Shown here piece after piece: positions 50,016 to 61,963 of a stretch of DNA of 64,000 bases; within the stretch, counting starts at the first letter, position 1; each line of letters starts with the position of its first letter. The DNA comes from Diadophis punctatus similis (lineage: Eukaryota > Chordata > Lepidosauria > Squamata > Dipsadidae), in assembly GCA_023053685.1 (NCBI GenBank), contig JALIGW010000147.1, forward strand, positions 62,001-126,000, in the 5' to 3' direction. The position numbers and the translations under genes are program-made. Under the pieces are notes generated by a model, which was given only the letters and a program-made list of their open reading frames with translations, ran no database searches and had not been told where the DNA came from.

Positions 50016-51675
50016 GTTCTCAATTCAGCCAAAAAACATCACTTTTGACAAACACATCAGAAATGAAAAAGAAACACATATTCCTGTTCCCCACATGCTG
50101 GAAAGCCGAATTCTCGCTTGAATTTTGATTCCGAGCCTACCCTGAAGAGATAGCCGAAAGTCTAACACAGCATTCGCCTTAGGATTCAATTCAGTCCAAA
50201 AACATCACTTTTGACAAACACCTCAGAAATGAAAAAGAAACACATATTCCTGTTCCCCACGTGCTGGAAAGCCGAATTCTCGCTTGATTTTCGATTCCGA
50301 GCCTACCCTGAAGAGCTAGCCCAAAGTCTAACACAGCATTCGCCTTAGGACTCAATACAGCCAAAAAACATGACTTTTGACAAAGACCTCAGAAATGAAA
50401 ATGAAACACATATTCCTGTTCCCCACAGGCTGGAAAGCCGAATTCTCGCTTGATTTTTGATTCCGAGCTTTCCCTGAAGAGAAAGCCCAATGTCTAACAC
50501 GGAATTCGCCTTAGTTCTCAATTCAGCCCAAAAACATCACTTTTGACAAACACCTCAGAAATGAAAAAGAAACACATATTCCTGTTCCCCACGTGCTGGA
50601 AAGCCGAATTCTCGCTTGATTTTCGATTCCGAGCCTACCCTGAAGAGCTAGCCCAAAGTCTAACACAGCATTCGCCTTAGGACTCAATACAGCCAAAAAA
50701 CATGACTTTTGACAAACACCTCAGAAATGAAAATGAAACACATATTCCTGTTCCCCACAGGCTGGAAAGCTGAATTCTCGCTTGATTTTTGATTCCGACC
50801 TTTCCCTGAAGAGCTAGCCCAATGTCTAACACGGAATTCGCCTTAGTTCTCAATTCAGCCAAAAAACATCACTTTTGACAAACACATCAGAAATGAAAAA
50901 GAAACACATATTCCTGTTCCCCACATGCTGGAAAGCCGAATTCTCGCTTGAATTTTGATTCCGAGCCTACCCTGAAGAGATAGCCGAAAGTCTAACACAG
51001 CATTCGCCTTAGGATTCAATTCAGTCCAAAAACATCACTTTTGACAAACACCTCAGAAATGAAAAAGAAACACATATTCCTGTTCCCCACGTGCTGGAAA
51101 GCCGAATTCTCGCTTGATTTTCGATTCCGAGCCTACCCTGAAGAGCTAGCCCAAAGTCTAACACAGCATTCGCCTTAGGACTCAATACAGCCAAAAAACA
51201 TGACTTTTGACAAAGACCTCAGAAATGAAAATGAAACACATATTCCTGTTCCCCACAGGCTGGAAAGCCGAATTCTCGCTTGATTTTTGATTCCGAGCTT
51301 TCCCTGAAGAGAAAGCCCAATGTCTAACACGGAATTCGCCTTAGTTCTCAATTCAGCCCAAAAACATCACTTTTGACAAACACCTCAGAAATGAAAAAGA
51401 AACACATATTCCTGTTCCCCACGTGCTGGAAAGCCGAATTCTCGCTTGATTTTCGATTCCGAGCCTACCCTGAAGAGCTAGCCCAAAGTCTAACACAGCA
51501 TTCGCCTTAGGACTCAATACAGCCAAAAAACATGACTTTTGACAAACACCTCAGAAATGAAAATGAAACACATATTCCTGTTCCCCACAGGCTGGAAAGC
51601 CGAATTCTCGCTTGATTTTTGATTCCGACCTTTCCCTGAAGAGCTAGCCCAAAGTCTAACACAGCATTCGCCTTA
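50016..51675 (+). repeat. 830-bp five-monomer HOR, two tandem copies
   Basis: Units 50,016-50,845 and 50,846-51,675. Each runs gttctc/acatcag/acatg/gaattttg, agtcc/acgtg, the 'gacaaagacc' gagaaag-tail monomer, gttctc/agccc/acgtg, and a ggactc/acagg monomer. Both share 'gaagagatagccg' (about 50,147 and 50,977), a rare change from 'gagctagccg'. The fifth monomer differs at its end: aatgtc/cggaattc in unit 1, aaagtc/cagcattc in unit 2, so the duplication boundary lies in that monomer. Confidence 0.92.
51510..51675 (+). repeat. Reference monomer, ggactc / gaaaatg / acagg class (166 bp)
   Basis: Chosen as a clean example. Head 'ggactcaatacagcc' (1-15) is followed by an A6 run (16-21), 'catgacttttgac', 'aaatgaaaatgaaac' (46-60), 'acatattcctgttcccc' (61-77), a CpG-derived 'aca' (78-80), the core 'ggctggaaagccgaattc' (81-98, EcoRI site at the end), 'cttgatttttgattcc' (102-117), 'gacctttccctgaag', an NheI site 'gctagc' (about 144-149 depending on class) and the closing 'cattcgcctta'. 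'ggctggaaagcc' has a small 4-bp dyad (ggct/agcc). The same type starts at 402, 13,666, 18,144, 22,622, 30,420, 38,726, 44,211, 48,688, 52,340, 55,826 and 57,486, among others. Stops occur in every frame within three monomers because 166 is not a multiple of three. Confidence 0.93.
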
Positions 51676-53003
51676 GGACTCAATACAGCCAAAAAACATG
51701 ACTTTTGACAAACACCTCAGAAATGAAAATGAAACACATATTCCTGTTTCCCACAGGCTGGATAGCCGAATTCTCACTTGATTTTCGATTCCGAGCCTAC
51801 CCTGAAGAGCTAGCCCAAAGTCTAACACAGCATTCGCCTTAGGATTCAATTCAGTCCAAAAACATCACTTTTGACAAACACCTCAGAAATGAAAATGAAA
51901 CACATATTCCTGTTCCCCACAGGCTGGAAAGCTGAATTCTCTCTTGATTTTTGATTCCGACCTTTCCCTGAGAAGCTAGCCCAATGTCTAACACGGAATT
52001 CGCCTTAGTTCTCAATTCAGCCAAAAAACATCACTTTTGACAAACACATCAGAAATGAAAAAGAAACACATATTCCTGTTCCCCACATGCTGGAAAGCCG
52101 AATTCTCGCTTGAATTTTGATTCCGAGCCTACCCTGAAGAGCTAGCCCAAGGTGTAACACAGCATTCGCCTTAGGATTCAATTCAGCCCAAAAACATCAC
52201 TTTTGACAAACACCTCAGAAATGAAAAAGAAAGACTTATTCCTGTTCCCCACGTGCTGGAAAGCCAAATTCTCGCTTGATTTTCGATTCCGAGCCTACCC
52301 TGAAGAGCTAGCCGAAAGTCTAACACAGCATTCGCCTTAGGACTCAATACAGCCAAAAAACATGACTTTTGACAAACACCTCAGAAATGAAAATGAAACA
52401 CATATTCCTGTTCCCCACAGGCTGGAAAGCCGAATTCTCGCTTGATTTTTGATTCCGACCTTTCCCTGAAGAGCTAGCCCAAAGTCTAACACAGCATTCG
52501 CCTTAGGACTCAATACAGCCAAAAAACATGACTTTTGACAAACACCTCAGAAATGAAAATGAAACACATATTCCTGTTCCCCACAGGCTGGAAAGCCGAA
52601 TTCTTGCTTGATTTTCGATTCCGAGCCTACCCTGAAGAGCTAGCCCAAAGTCTAACACAGCATTCGCCTTAGGATTCAAATCAGTCCAAAAACATCACTT
52701 TTGACAAACACCTCAGAAATGAAAATGAAACACATATTCCTGTTCCCCACAGGCTGGAAAGCTGAATTCTCTCTTGATTTTTGATTCCGACCTTTCCCTG
52801 AAGAGCTAGCCCAATGTCTAACACGGAATTCGCCTTAGTTCTCAATTCAGCCAAAAAACATCACTTTTGACAAACACATCAGAAATGAAAAAGAAACACA
52901 TATTCCTGTTCCCCACATGCTGGAAAGCCGAATTCTCGCTTGAATTTTGATTCCGAGCCTACCCTGAAGAGCTAGCCCAAGGTCTAACACAGCATTCGCC
53001 TTA
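51676..53003 (+). repeat. Eight-monomer stretch with 830-bp periodicity
   Basis: Order: ggactc/'ctcacttg', agtcc/'gctgaattctctc' with 'ccctgagaagc', gttctc/acatcag, agccc/'gaaagac'/gccgaaag, reference monomer (52,340), ggactc/'cttgcttg', 'ggattcaaatcagtcc', gttctc/acatcag. Private substitutions cluster in the first monomers: 'gtttcccac' near 51,749, 'ctggatagcc' near 51,762, 'aaggtgtaac' near 52,154 and 'agacttatt' near 52,234. The next monomer (53,004) is tttctc. No other element is present. Confidence 0.84.
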
Positions 53004-54663
53004 TTTCTCAATTCAGCCCAAAAACATGACTTTTGACAAACACCTCAGAAATGAAAAAGAAACACATATTCCTGTTCCCCACAGGCTGGAAAGCCGAATT
53101 CTCGCTTGATTTTTGATTCCGACCTTTCCCTGAAGAGCTAGCCCAAGGTCTAACACAGCATTCGCCTTAGGATTCAATTCAGCCCAAAAACATCACTTTT
53201 GACAAAGACCTCAGAAATGAAAAAGAAACACATATTCCTGTTCCCCACGGGCTGGAAAGCCGAATTCTCGCTTGAATTTTGATTCCGAGCCTACCCTGAA
53301 GAGCTAGCCGAAAGTCTAACACAGCATTCGCCTTAGGACTCAATACAGCCAAAAAACATGACTTTTGACAAACACCTCAGAAATGAAAATGAAACACATA
53401 TTCCTGTTCCCCACAGGCTGGAAAGCCGAATTCTCGCTTGATTTTTGATTCCGACCTTTCCCTGAAGAGCTATCCCAAAGTCTAACACAGCATTCGCCTT
53501 AGTTCTCAATTCAGCCAAAAAACATCACTTTTGACAAACACATCAGAAATGAAAAAGAAACACATATTCCTGTTCCCCACATGCTGGAAAGCCGAATTCT
53601 CGCTTGAATTTTGATTCCGAGCCTACCCTGAAGAGCTAGCCGAAAGTCTAACACAGCATTCGCCTTAGGATTCAATTCAGTCCAAAAACATCACTTTTGA
53701 CAAACACCTCAGAAATGAAAAAGAAACACATATTCCTGTTCCCCACGTGCTGGAAAGCCGAATTCTCGCTTGATTTTCGATTCCGAGCCTACCCTGAAGA
53801 ACTAGCCGAAAGTCTAACACAGCATTCGCCTTAGGACTCAATACAGCCAAAAAACATGACTTTTGACAAACACCTCAGAAATGAAAAAGAAACACATATT
53901 CCTGTTCCCCACAGGCTGGAAAGCCGAATTCTCGCTTGATTTTTGATTCCGACCTTTCCCTGAAGAGCTAGCCCAAGGTCTAACACAGCATTCGCCTTAG
54001 GATTCAATTCAGCCCAAAAACATCACTTTTGACAAAGACCTCAGAAATGAAAAAGAAACACATATTCCTGTTCCCCACGGGCTGGAAAGCCGAATTCTCG
54101 CTTGAATTTTGATTCCGAGCCTACCCTGAAGAGCTAGCCGAAAGTCTAACACAGCATTCGCCTTAGGACTCAATACAGCCAAAAAACATGACTTTTGACA
54201 AACACCTCAGAAATGAAAATGAAACACATATTCCTGTTCCCCACAGGCTGGAAAGCCGAATTCTCGCTTGATTTTTGATTCCGACCTTTCCCTGAAGAGC
54301 TATCCCAAAGTCTAACACAGCATTCGCCTTAGTTCTCAATTCAGCCAAAAAACATCACTTTTGACAAACACATCAGAAATGAAAAAGAAACACATATTCC
54401 TGTTCCCCACATGCTGGAAAGCCGAATTCTCGCTTGAATTTTGATTCCGAGCCTACCCTGAAGTGCTAGCCGAAAGTCTAACACAGCATTCGCCTTAGGA
54501 TTCAATTCAGTCCAAAAACATCACTTTTGACAAACACCTCAGAAATGAAAAAGAAACACATATTCCTGTTCCCCACGTGCTGGAAAGCCGAATTCTCGCT
54601 TGATTTTCGATTCCGAGCCTACCCTGAAGAACTAGCCCAAAGTCTAACACAGCATTCGCCTTA
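53004..54663 (+). repeat. 830-bp HOR, two tandem copies joined by a hybrid monomer
   Basis: Units 53,004-53,833 and 53,834-54,663. Both contain agccc with 'gacaaagacc' and acggg, gctatccc, gttctc/acatcag ending gccgaaag, and agtcc/acgtg with 'gaactagcc' (53,801 and 54,631). The first monomer of unit 1 has a tttctc head. In unit 2 the head is ggactcaatacagcc but the remainder (gaaaaag, acagg, 'gatttttg', aaggtc) is that of the tttctc monomer, so 53,834-53,999 is the crossover product, with the switch between about positions 12 and 50. Confidence 0.9.
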
Positions 54664-57600
54664 GGACTCAATACAGCCAAAAAACATGACTTTTGACAAA
54701 GACCTCAGAAATGAAAATGAAACACATATTCCTGTTCCCCACAGGCTGGAAAGCCGAATTCTCGCTTGATTTTTGATTCCGAGCTTTCCCTGAAGAGAAA
54801 GCCCAATGTCTAACACGGAATTCGCCTTAGTTCTCAATTCAGCCCAAAAACATCACTTTTGACAAACACCTCAGAAATGAAAAAGAAAAACATATTCCTG
54901 TTCCCCACGTGCTGGAAAGCCGAATTCTCGCTTGATTTTCGATTCCGAGCCTACCCTGAAGAGCTAGCCCAAAGTCTAACACAGTATTCGCCTTAGGACT
55001 CAATACAGCCAAAAAACATGACTTTTGACAAACACCTCAGAAATGAAAATGAAACACATATTCCTGTTCCCCACAGGCTGGAAAGCTGAATTCTCGCTTG
55101 ATTTTTGATTCCGACCTTTCCCTGAAGAGCTAGCCCAAAGTCTAACACAGCATTCGCCTTAGGACTCAATACAGCCAAAAAACATGACTTTTGACAAACA
55201 CCTCAGAAATGAAAATGAAACACATATTCCTGTTCCCCACAGGCTGGAAAGCCGAATTCTCACTTGATTTTCGATTCCGAGCCTACCCTGAAGAGCTAGC
55301 CCAAAGTCTAACACAGCATTCGCCTTAGGATTCAATTCAGTCCAAAAACATCACTTTTGACAAACACCTCAGAAATGAAAATGAAACACATATTCCTGTT
55401 CCCCACAGGCTGGAAAGCTGAATTCTCTCTTGATTTTTGATTCCGACCTTTCCCTGAGAAGCTAGCCCAATGTCTAACACGGAATTCGCCTTAGTTCTCA
55501 ATTCAGCCAAAAAACATCACTTTTGACAAACACATCAGAAATGAAAAAGAAACACATATTCCTGTTCCCCACATGCTGGAAAGCCGAATTCTCGCTTGAA
55601 TTTTGATTCCGAGCCTACCCTGAAGAGCTAGCCCAAGGTCTAACACAGCATTCGCCTTAGGATTCAATTCAGCCCAAAAACATCACTTTTGACAAACACC
55701 TCAGAAATGAAAAAGAAAGACATATTCCTGTTCCCCACGTGCTGGAAAGCCAAATTCTCGCTTGATTTTCGATTCCGAGCCTACCCTGAAGAGCTAGCCG
55801 AAAGTCTAACACAGCATTCGCCTTAGGACTCAATACAGCCAAAAAACATGACTTTTGACAAACACCTCAGAAATGAAAATGAAACACATATTCCTGTTCC
55901 CCACAGGCTGGAAAGCCGAATTCTCGCTTGATTTTTGATTCCGACCTTTCCCTGAAGAGCTAGCCCAAAGTCTAACACAGCATTCGCCTTAGGACTCAAT
56001 ACAGCCAAAAAACTTGACTTTTGACAAACACCTCAGAAATGAAACTGAAACACATATTCCTGTTCCCCACAGGCTGGAAAGCCGAATTCTCGCTTGAATT
56101 TTGATTCTGAGCCTACCCTGAAGAGCTAGCCCAAGGTCTAACACAGCATTCGCCTTAGGATTCAATTCAGTCCAAAAACATCACTTTTGACAAACACCTC
56201 AGAAATGAAAAAGAAACACATATTCCTGTTCCCCACGTGCTGGAAAGCCGAATTCTCGCTTGATTTTCGATTCCGAGCCTACCCTGAAGAACTAGCCCAA
56301 AGTCTAACACAGCATTCGCCTTAGGACTCAATACAGCCAAAAAACATGACTTTTGACAAAGACCTCAGAAATGAAAATGAAACACATATTCCTGTTCCCC
56401 ACAGGCTGGAAAGCCGAATTCTCGCTTGATTTTTGATTCCGAGCTTTCCCTGAAGAGAAAGCCCAATGTCTAACACGGAATTCGCCTTAGTTCTCAATTC
56501 AGCCCAAAAACATCACTTTTGACAAACACCTCAGAAATGAAAAAGAAAAACATATTCCTGTTCCCCACGTGCTGGAAAGCCGAATTCTCGCTTGATTTTC
56601 GATTCCGAGCCTACCCTGAAGAGCTAGCCCAAAGTCTAACACAGTATTCGCCTTAGGACTCAATACAGCCAAAAAACATGACTTTTGACAAACACCTCAG
56701 AAATGAAAATGAAACACATATTCCTGTTCCCCACAGGCTGGAAAGCTGAATTCTCGCTTGATTTTTGATTCCGACCTTTCCCTGAAGAGCTAGCCCAAAG
56801 TCTAACACAGCATTCGCCTTAGGACTCAATACAGCCAAAAAACATGACTTTTGACAAACACCTCAGAAATGAAAATGAAACACATATTCCTGTTCCCCAC
56901 AGGCTGGAAAGCCGAATTCTCACTTGATTTTCGATTCCGAGCCTACCCTGAAGAGCTAGCCCAAAGTCTAACACAGCATTCGCCTTAGGATTCAATTCAG
57001 TCCAAAAACATCACTTTTGACAAACACCTCAGAAATGAAAATGAAACACATATTCCTGTTCCCCACAGGCTGGAAAGCTGAATTCTCTCTTGATTTTTGA
57101 TTCCGACCTTTCCCTGAGAAGCTAGCCCAATGTCTAACACGGAATTCGCCTTAGTTCTCAATTCAGCCAAAAAACATCACTTTTGACAAACACATCAGAA
57201 ATGAAAAAGAAACACATATTCCTGTTCCCCACATGCTGGAAAGCCGAATTCTCGCTTGAATTTTGATTCCGAGCCTACCCTGAAGAGCTAGCCCAAGGTC
57301 TAACACAGCATTCGCCTTAGGATTCAATTCAGCACAAAAACATCACTTTTGACAAACACCTCAGAAATGAAAAAGAAAGACATATTCCTGTTCCCCACGT
57401 GCTGGAAAGCCAAATTCTCGCTTGATTTTCGATTCCGAGCCTACCCTGAAGAGCTAGCCGAAAGTCTAACACAGCATTCGCCTTAGGACTCAATACAGCC
57501 AAAAAACATGACTTTTGACAAACACCTCAGAAATGAAAATGAAACACATATTCCTGTTCCCCACAGGCTGGAAAGCCGAATTCTCGCTTGATTTTTGATT

Positions 57601-57817
57601 CCGACCTTTCCCTGAAGAGCTAGCCCAAAGTCTAACACAGCATTCGCCTTAGGACTCAATACAGCCAAAAAACTTGACTTTTGACAAACACCTCAGAAAT
57701 GAAACTGAAACACATATTCCTGTTCCCCACAGGCTGGAAAGCCGAATTCTTGCTTGATTTTCGATTCCGAGCCTACCCTGAAGAGCTAGCCCAAAGTCTA
57801 ACACAGCATTCGCCTTA
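54498..57817 (+). repeat. 1,660-bp ten-monomer HOR, two near-identical tandem copies
   Basis: Units 54,498-56,157 and 56,158-57,817. Shared rare states at exactly 1,660 bp include 'gaactagccc' (54,631 and 56,291), 'gaaaaagaaaaacat', 'acagtattcgcc', 'gctgaattctcgc' in a reference-type monomer (54,996 and 56,656), 'ccctgagaagc' and 'aacttgac' with 'gaaactgaaac' (in 55,992 and 57,652). The last monomers differ: 55,992-56,157 ends 'cttgaattttgattctgagcc' and aaggtc, while 57,652-57,817 ends 'cttgcttgattttcg' and aaagtc. So 55,992-56,157 is the junction hybrid, switching between about positions 92 and 107. Confidence 0.93.
54664..54829 (+). repeat. Monomer class with gagaaag tail, restricted to the right part of the window
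   Basis: This monomer carries 'gacaaagacc' instead of 'gacaaacacc', then 'ttccgagctttcc', 'ctgaagagaaagccc' in place of 'ctgaagagctagccc', and the tail 'aatgtctaacacggaattc', which adds a second EcoRI site and removes the NheI site. The tail type is seen first in the monomer 27,101-27,266 and then near 28.05, 28.38, 30.21, 36.52, 38.52, 40.02, 42.18, 44.01, 46.33, 46.66, 48.49, 50.47, 51.31, 54.80, 56.46, 59.94 and 61.75 kb. A 'gataaag' derivative lies near 31.55 and 33.21 kb. I saw none left of 27.1 kb. Confidence 0.88.
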
Positions 57818-60800
57818 GGATTCAAATCAGTCCAAAAACATCACTTTTGACAAACACCTCAGAAATGAAAATGAAACACATATTCCTGTTCCCCACAGGC
57901 TGGAAAGCTGAATTCTCTCTTGATTTTTGATTCCGACCTTTCCCTGAAGAGCTAGCCCAATGTCTAACACGGAATTCGCCTTAGTTCTCAATTCAGCCAA
58001 AAAACATCACTTTTGACAAACACCTCAGAAATGAAAAAGAAACACATATTCCTGTTCCCCACATGCTGGAAAGCCGAATTCTCGCTTGAATTTTGATTCC
58101 GAGCCTACCCTGAAGAGCTAGCCCAAGGTCTAACACAGCATTCGCCTTATTTCTCAATTCAGCCCAAAAACATGACTTTTGACAAACACCTCAGAAATGA
58201 AAAAGAAACACATATTCCTGTTCCCCACGGGCTGGAAAGCCGAATTCTCGCTTGATTTTTGAATCCGACCTTTCCCTGAAGAGCTAGCCCAAGGTCTAAC
58301 ACAGCATTCGCCTTAGGATTCAATTCAGCCCAAAAACATCACTTTTGACAAACACCTCAGAAATGAAAAAGAAAGACATATTCCTGTTCCCCACGTGCTG
58401 GAAAGCCAAATTCTCGCTTGATTTTCGATTCCGAGCCTACCCTGAAGAGCTAGCCGAAAGTCTAACACAGCATTCGCCTTAGGATTCAATTCAGTCCAAA
58501 AACATCACTTTTGACAAACACCTCAGAAATGAAAAAGAAACACATATTCCTGTTCCCCACATGCTGGAAAGCCGAATTCTCGCTTGATTTTCGATTCCGA
58601 GCCTACCCTGAAGAGCTAGCCCAAAGTCTAACACAGCATTCGCCTTAGGATTCAATTCAGCCCAAAAACATCACTTTTGACAAACACCTCAGAAATGAAA
58701 AAGAAACACATATTCCTGTTCCCCATGGGCTGGAAAGCCGAATTCTCGCTTGATTTTTGATTCCGACCTTTCCCTGAAGAGCTAGCCCAAGGTCTAACAT
58801 AGCATTCGCCTTAGGATTCAATTCAGCCCAAAAACATCACTTTTGACAAACACCTCAGAAATGAAAAAGAAAGACATATTCCTGTTCCCCACATGCTGGA
58901 AAGCTGAATTCTCGCTTGATTTTCGATTCCGAGCCTACCCTGAAGAGCTAGCCCAAAGTCTAACACAGCATTCGCCTTAGGATTCAATTCAGCCCAAAAA
59001 CATCACTTTTGACAAACACCTCAGAAATGAAAAAGAAACACATATTCCTGTTCCCCACGGGCTGGAAAGCCGAATTCTCGCTTGAATTTTGATTCCGAGC
59101 CTACCCTGAAGAGCTAGCCCAAAGTCTAACACAGCATTCTCCTTAGGACTCAATACAGCCAAAAAACATGACTTTTGACAAACACCTCAGAAATGAAAAA
59201 GAAACACATATTCCTGTTCCCCACGGGCTGGAAAGCCGAATTCTCGCTTGAATTTTGATTCCGAGCCTACCCTGAAGAGCTAGCCCAAGGTCTAACACAG
59301 CATTCGCCTTATTTCTCAATTCAGCCCAAAAACATCACTTTTGACAAACACCTCAGAAATGAAAAAGAAAGAAATATTCCTGTTCCCCACATGCTGGAAA
59401 GCCAAATTCTCGCTTGATTTTCGATTCCGAGCCTACCCTAAAGAGCTAGCCCAATGTCTAACACAGCATTCGCCTTAGGATTCAATTGTCCAAAAACATC
59501 ACTTTTGACAAACACCTCAGAAATGAAAAAGAAACACATATTCCTGTTCCCCACATGCTGGAAAGCCGAATTCTCGCTTGATTTTCGATTCCGAGCCTAC
59601 CCTGAAGAGCTAGCCCAAAGTCTAACACAGCATTCGCCTTAGGATTCAATTCAGCCCAAAAACATCACTTTTGACAAACACCTCAGAAATGAAAAAGAAA
59701 CACATATTCCTGTTCCCCACGGGCTGGAAAGCCGAATTCTCGCTTGAATTTTGATTCCCAGCCTACCCTGAAGAGCTAGCCCAAAGTCTAACACAGCATT
59801 CGCCTTAGGACTCAATACAGCCAAAAAACATGACTTTTGACAAAGACCTCAGAAATGAAAATGAAACACATATTCCTGTTCCCCACAGGCTGGAAAGCCG
59901 AATTCTCGCTTGATTTTTGATTCCGAGCTTTCCCTGAAGAGAAAGCCCAATGTCTAACACGGAATTCGCCTTAGTTCTCAATTCAGCCCAAAAACATCAC
60001 TTTTGACAAACACCTCAGAAATGAAAAAGAAACACATATTCCTGTTCCCCACGTGCTGGAAAGCTGAATTCTCGCTTGATTTTCGATTCCGAGCCTACCC
60101 TGAAGAGCTAGCCCAAAGTCTAACACAGCATTCGCCTTAGGACTCAATACAGCCAAAAAACATGACTTTTGACAAACACCTCAGAAATGAAAATGAAACA
60201 CATATTCCTGTTCCCCACAGGCTGGAAAGCCGAATTCTCGCTTGATTTTCGATTCCGAGCCTACCCTGAAGAGCTAGCCCAAAGTCTAACACAGCATTCG
60301 CCTTAGGATTCAATTCAGTCCAAAAACATCACTTTTGACAAACACCTCAGAAATGAAAATGAAACACATATTCCTGTTCCCCACAGGCTGGAAAGCTGAA
60401 TTCTCTCTTGATTTTTGATTCCGACCTTTCCCTGAAGAGCTAGCCCAATGTCTAACACGGAATTCGCCTTAGTTCTCAATTCAGCCAAAAAACATCACTT
60501 TTGACAAACACATCAGAAATGAAAAAGAAACACATATTCCTGTTCCCCACATGCTGGAAAGCCGAATTCTCGCTTGAATTTTGATTCCGAGCCTACCCTG
60601 AAGAGCTAGCCCAAGGTCTAACACAGCATTCGCCTTATTTCTCAATTCAGCCCAAAAACATGACTTTTGACAAACACCTCAGAAATGAAAAAGAAACACA
60701 TATTCCTGTTCCCCACGGGCTGGAAAGCCGAATTCTCGCTTGATTTTTGATTCTGACCTTTCCCGGAAGAGCTAGCCCAAGGTCTAACACAGCATTCGCC

Positions 60801-60969
60801 TTAGGATTCAATTCAGCCCAAAAACATCACTTTTGACAAACACCTCAGAAATGAAAAAGAAACACATATTCCTGTTCCCCACGGGCTGGAAAGCCGAATT
60901 CTCGCTTGAATTTTGATTCCGAGCCTACCCTGAAGAGCTAGCCGAAAGTCTAACACAGCATTCGCCTTA
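57818..60969 (+). repeat. 3,152-bp segment duplicated 23,406 bp away (copy B)
   Basis: Partner of 34,412-37,563. It begins 'ggattcaaatcagtcc' and ends before the ggactc monomer at 60,970, where copy A instead has a gctatccc monomer. Part of it (about 58.1-58.86 kb) appears a third time at about 63.24-64.0 kb, offset 5,142 bp (31 monomers less two 2-bp deletions), again with 'ttttgaatccgacc' (63,403) and 'aacatagcattc' (63,941). Private changes include 'cattctcctt' near 59,139 and 'ttctgacctttcccgg' near 60,752-60,765. Confidence 0.88.
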
Positions 60970-61963
60970 GGACTCAATACAGCCAAAAAACATGACTTTT
61001 GACAAACACCTCAGAAATGAAAAAGAAACACATATTCCTGTTCCCCACGGGCTGGAAAGCCGAATTCTCGCTTGAATTTTGATTCCGAGCCTACCCTGAA
61101 GAGCTAGCCCAAGGTCTAACACAGCATTCGCCTTATTTCTCAATTCAGCCCAAAAACATCACTTTTGACAAACACCTCAGAAATGAAAAAGAAAGAAATA
61201 TTCCTGTTCCCCACGTGCTGGAAAGCCAAATTCTCGCTTGATTTTCGATTCCGAGCCTACCCTAAAGAGCTAGCCCAATGTCTAACACAGCATTCGCCTT
61301 AGGATTCAATTGTCCAAAAACATCACTTTTGACAAACACCTCAGAAATGAAAAAGAAACACATATTCCTGTTCCCCACATGCTGGAAAGCCGAATTCTCG
61401 CTTGATTTTCGATTCCGAGCCTACCCTGAAGAGCTAGCCCAAAGTCTAACACAGCATTCGCCTTAGGATTCAATTCAGCCCAAAAACATCACTTTTGACA
61501 AACACCTCAGAAATGAAAAAGAAACACATATTCCTGTTCCCCACGGGCTGGAAAGCCGAATTCTCGCTTGAATTTTGATTCCCAGCCTACCCTGAAGAGC
61601 TAGCCCAAAGTCTAACACAGCATTCGCCTTAGGACTCAATACAGCCAAAAAACATGACTTTTGACAAAGACCTCAGAAATGAAAATGAAACACATATTCC
61701 TGTTCCCCACAGGCTGGAAAGCCGAATTCTCGCTTGATTTTTGATTCCGAGCTTTCCCTGAAGAGAAAGCCCAATGTCTAACACGGAATTCGCCTTAGTT
61801 CTCAATTCAGCCCAAAAACATCACTTTTGACAAACACCTCAGAAATGAAAAAGAAACACATATTCCTGTTCCCCACGTGCTGGAAAGCCGAATTCTCGCT
61901 TGATTTTCGATTCCGAGCCTACCCTGAAGAGCTAGCCCAAAGTCTAACACAGCATTCGCCTTA
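59146..61963 (+). repeat. 1,824-bp eleven-monomer tandem duplication
   Basis: Unit 1 is 59,146-60,969; unit 2 is partial, 60,970-61,963. Both run ggactc/gaaaaag/acggg/aaggtc, tttctc/'gaaagaaat'/'cctaaagag', the 164-bp attgtcc monomer (59,478 and 61,302), agccc/acggg with 'gattcccagcc', the 'gacaaagacc' gagaaag-tail monomer, and gttctc/agccc/acgtg. Unit 1 has acatg in the 'gaaagaaat' monomer where unit 2 has acgtg, and gctgaattc near 60,063 where unit 2 has gccgaattc. Both differences are CpG transitions. Confidence 0.88.
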
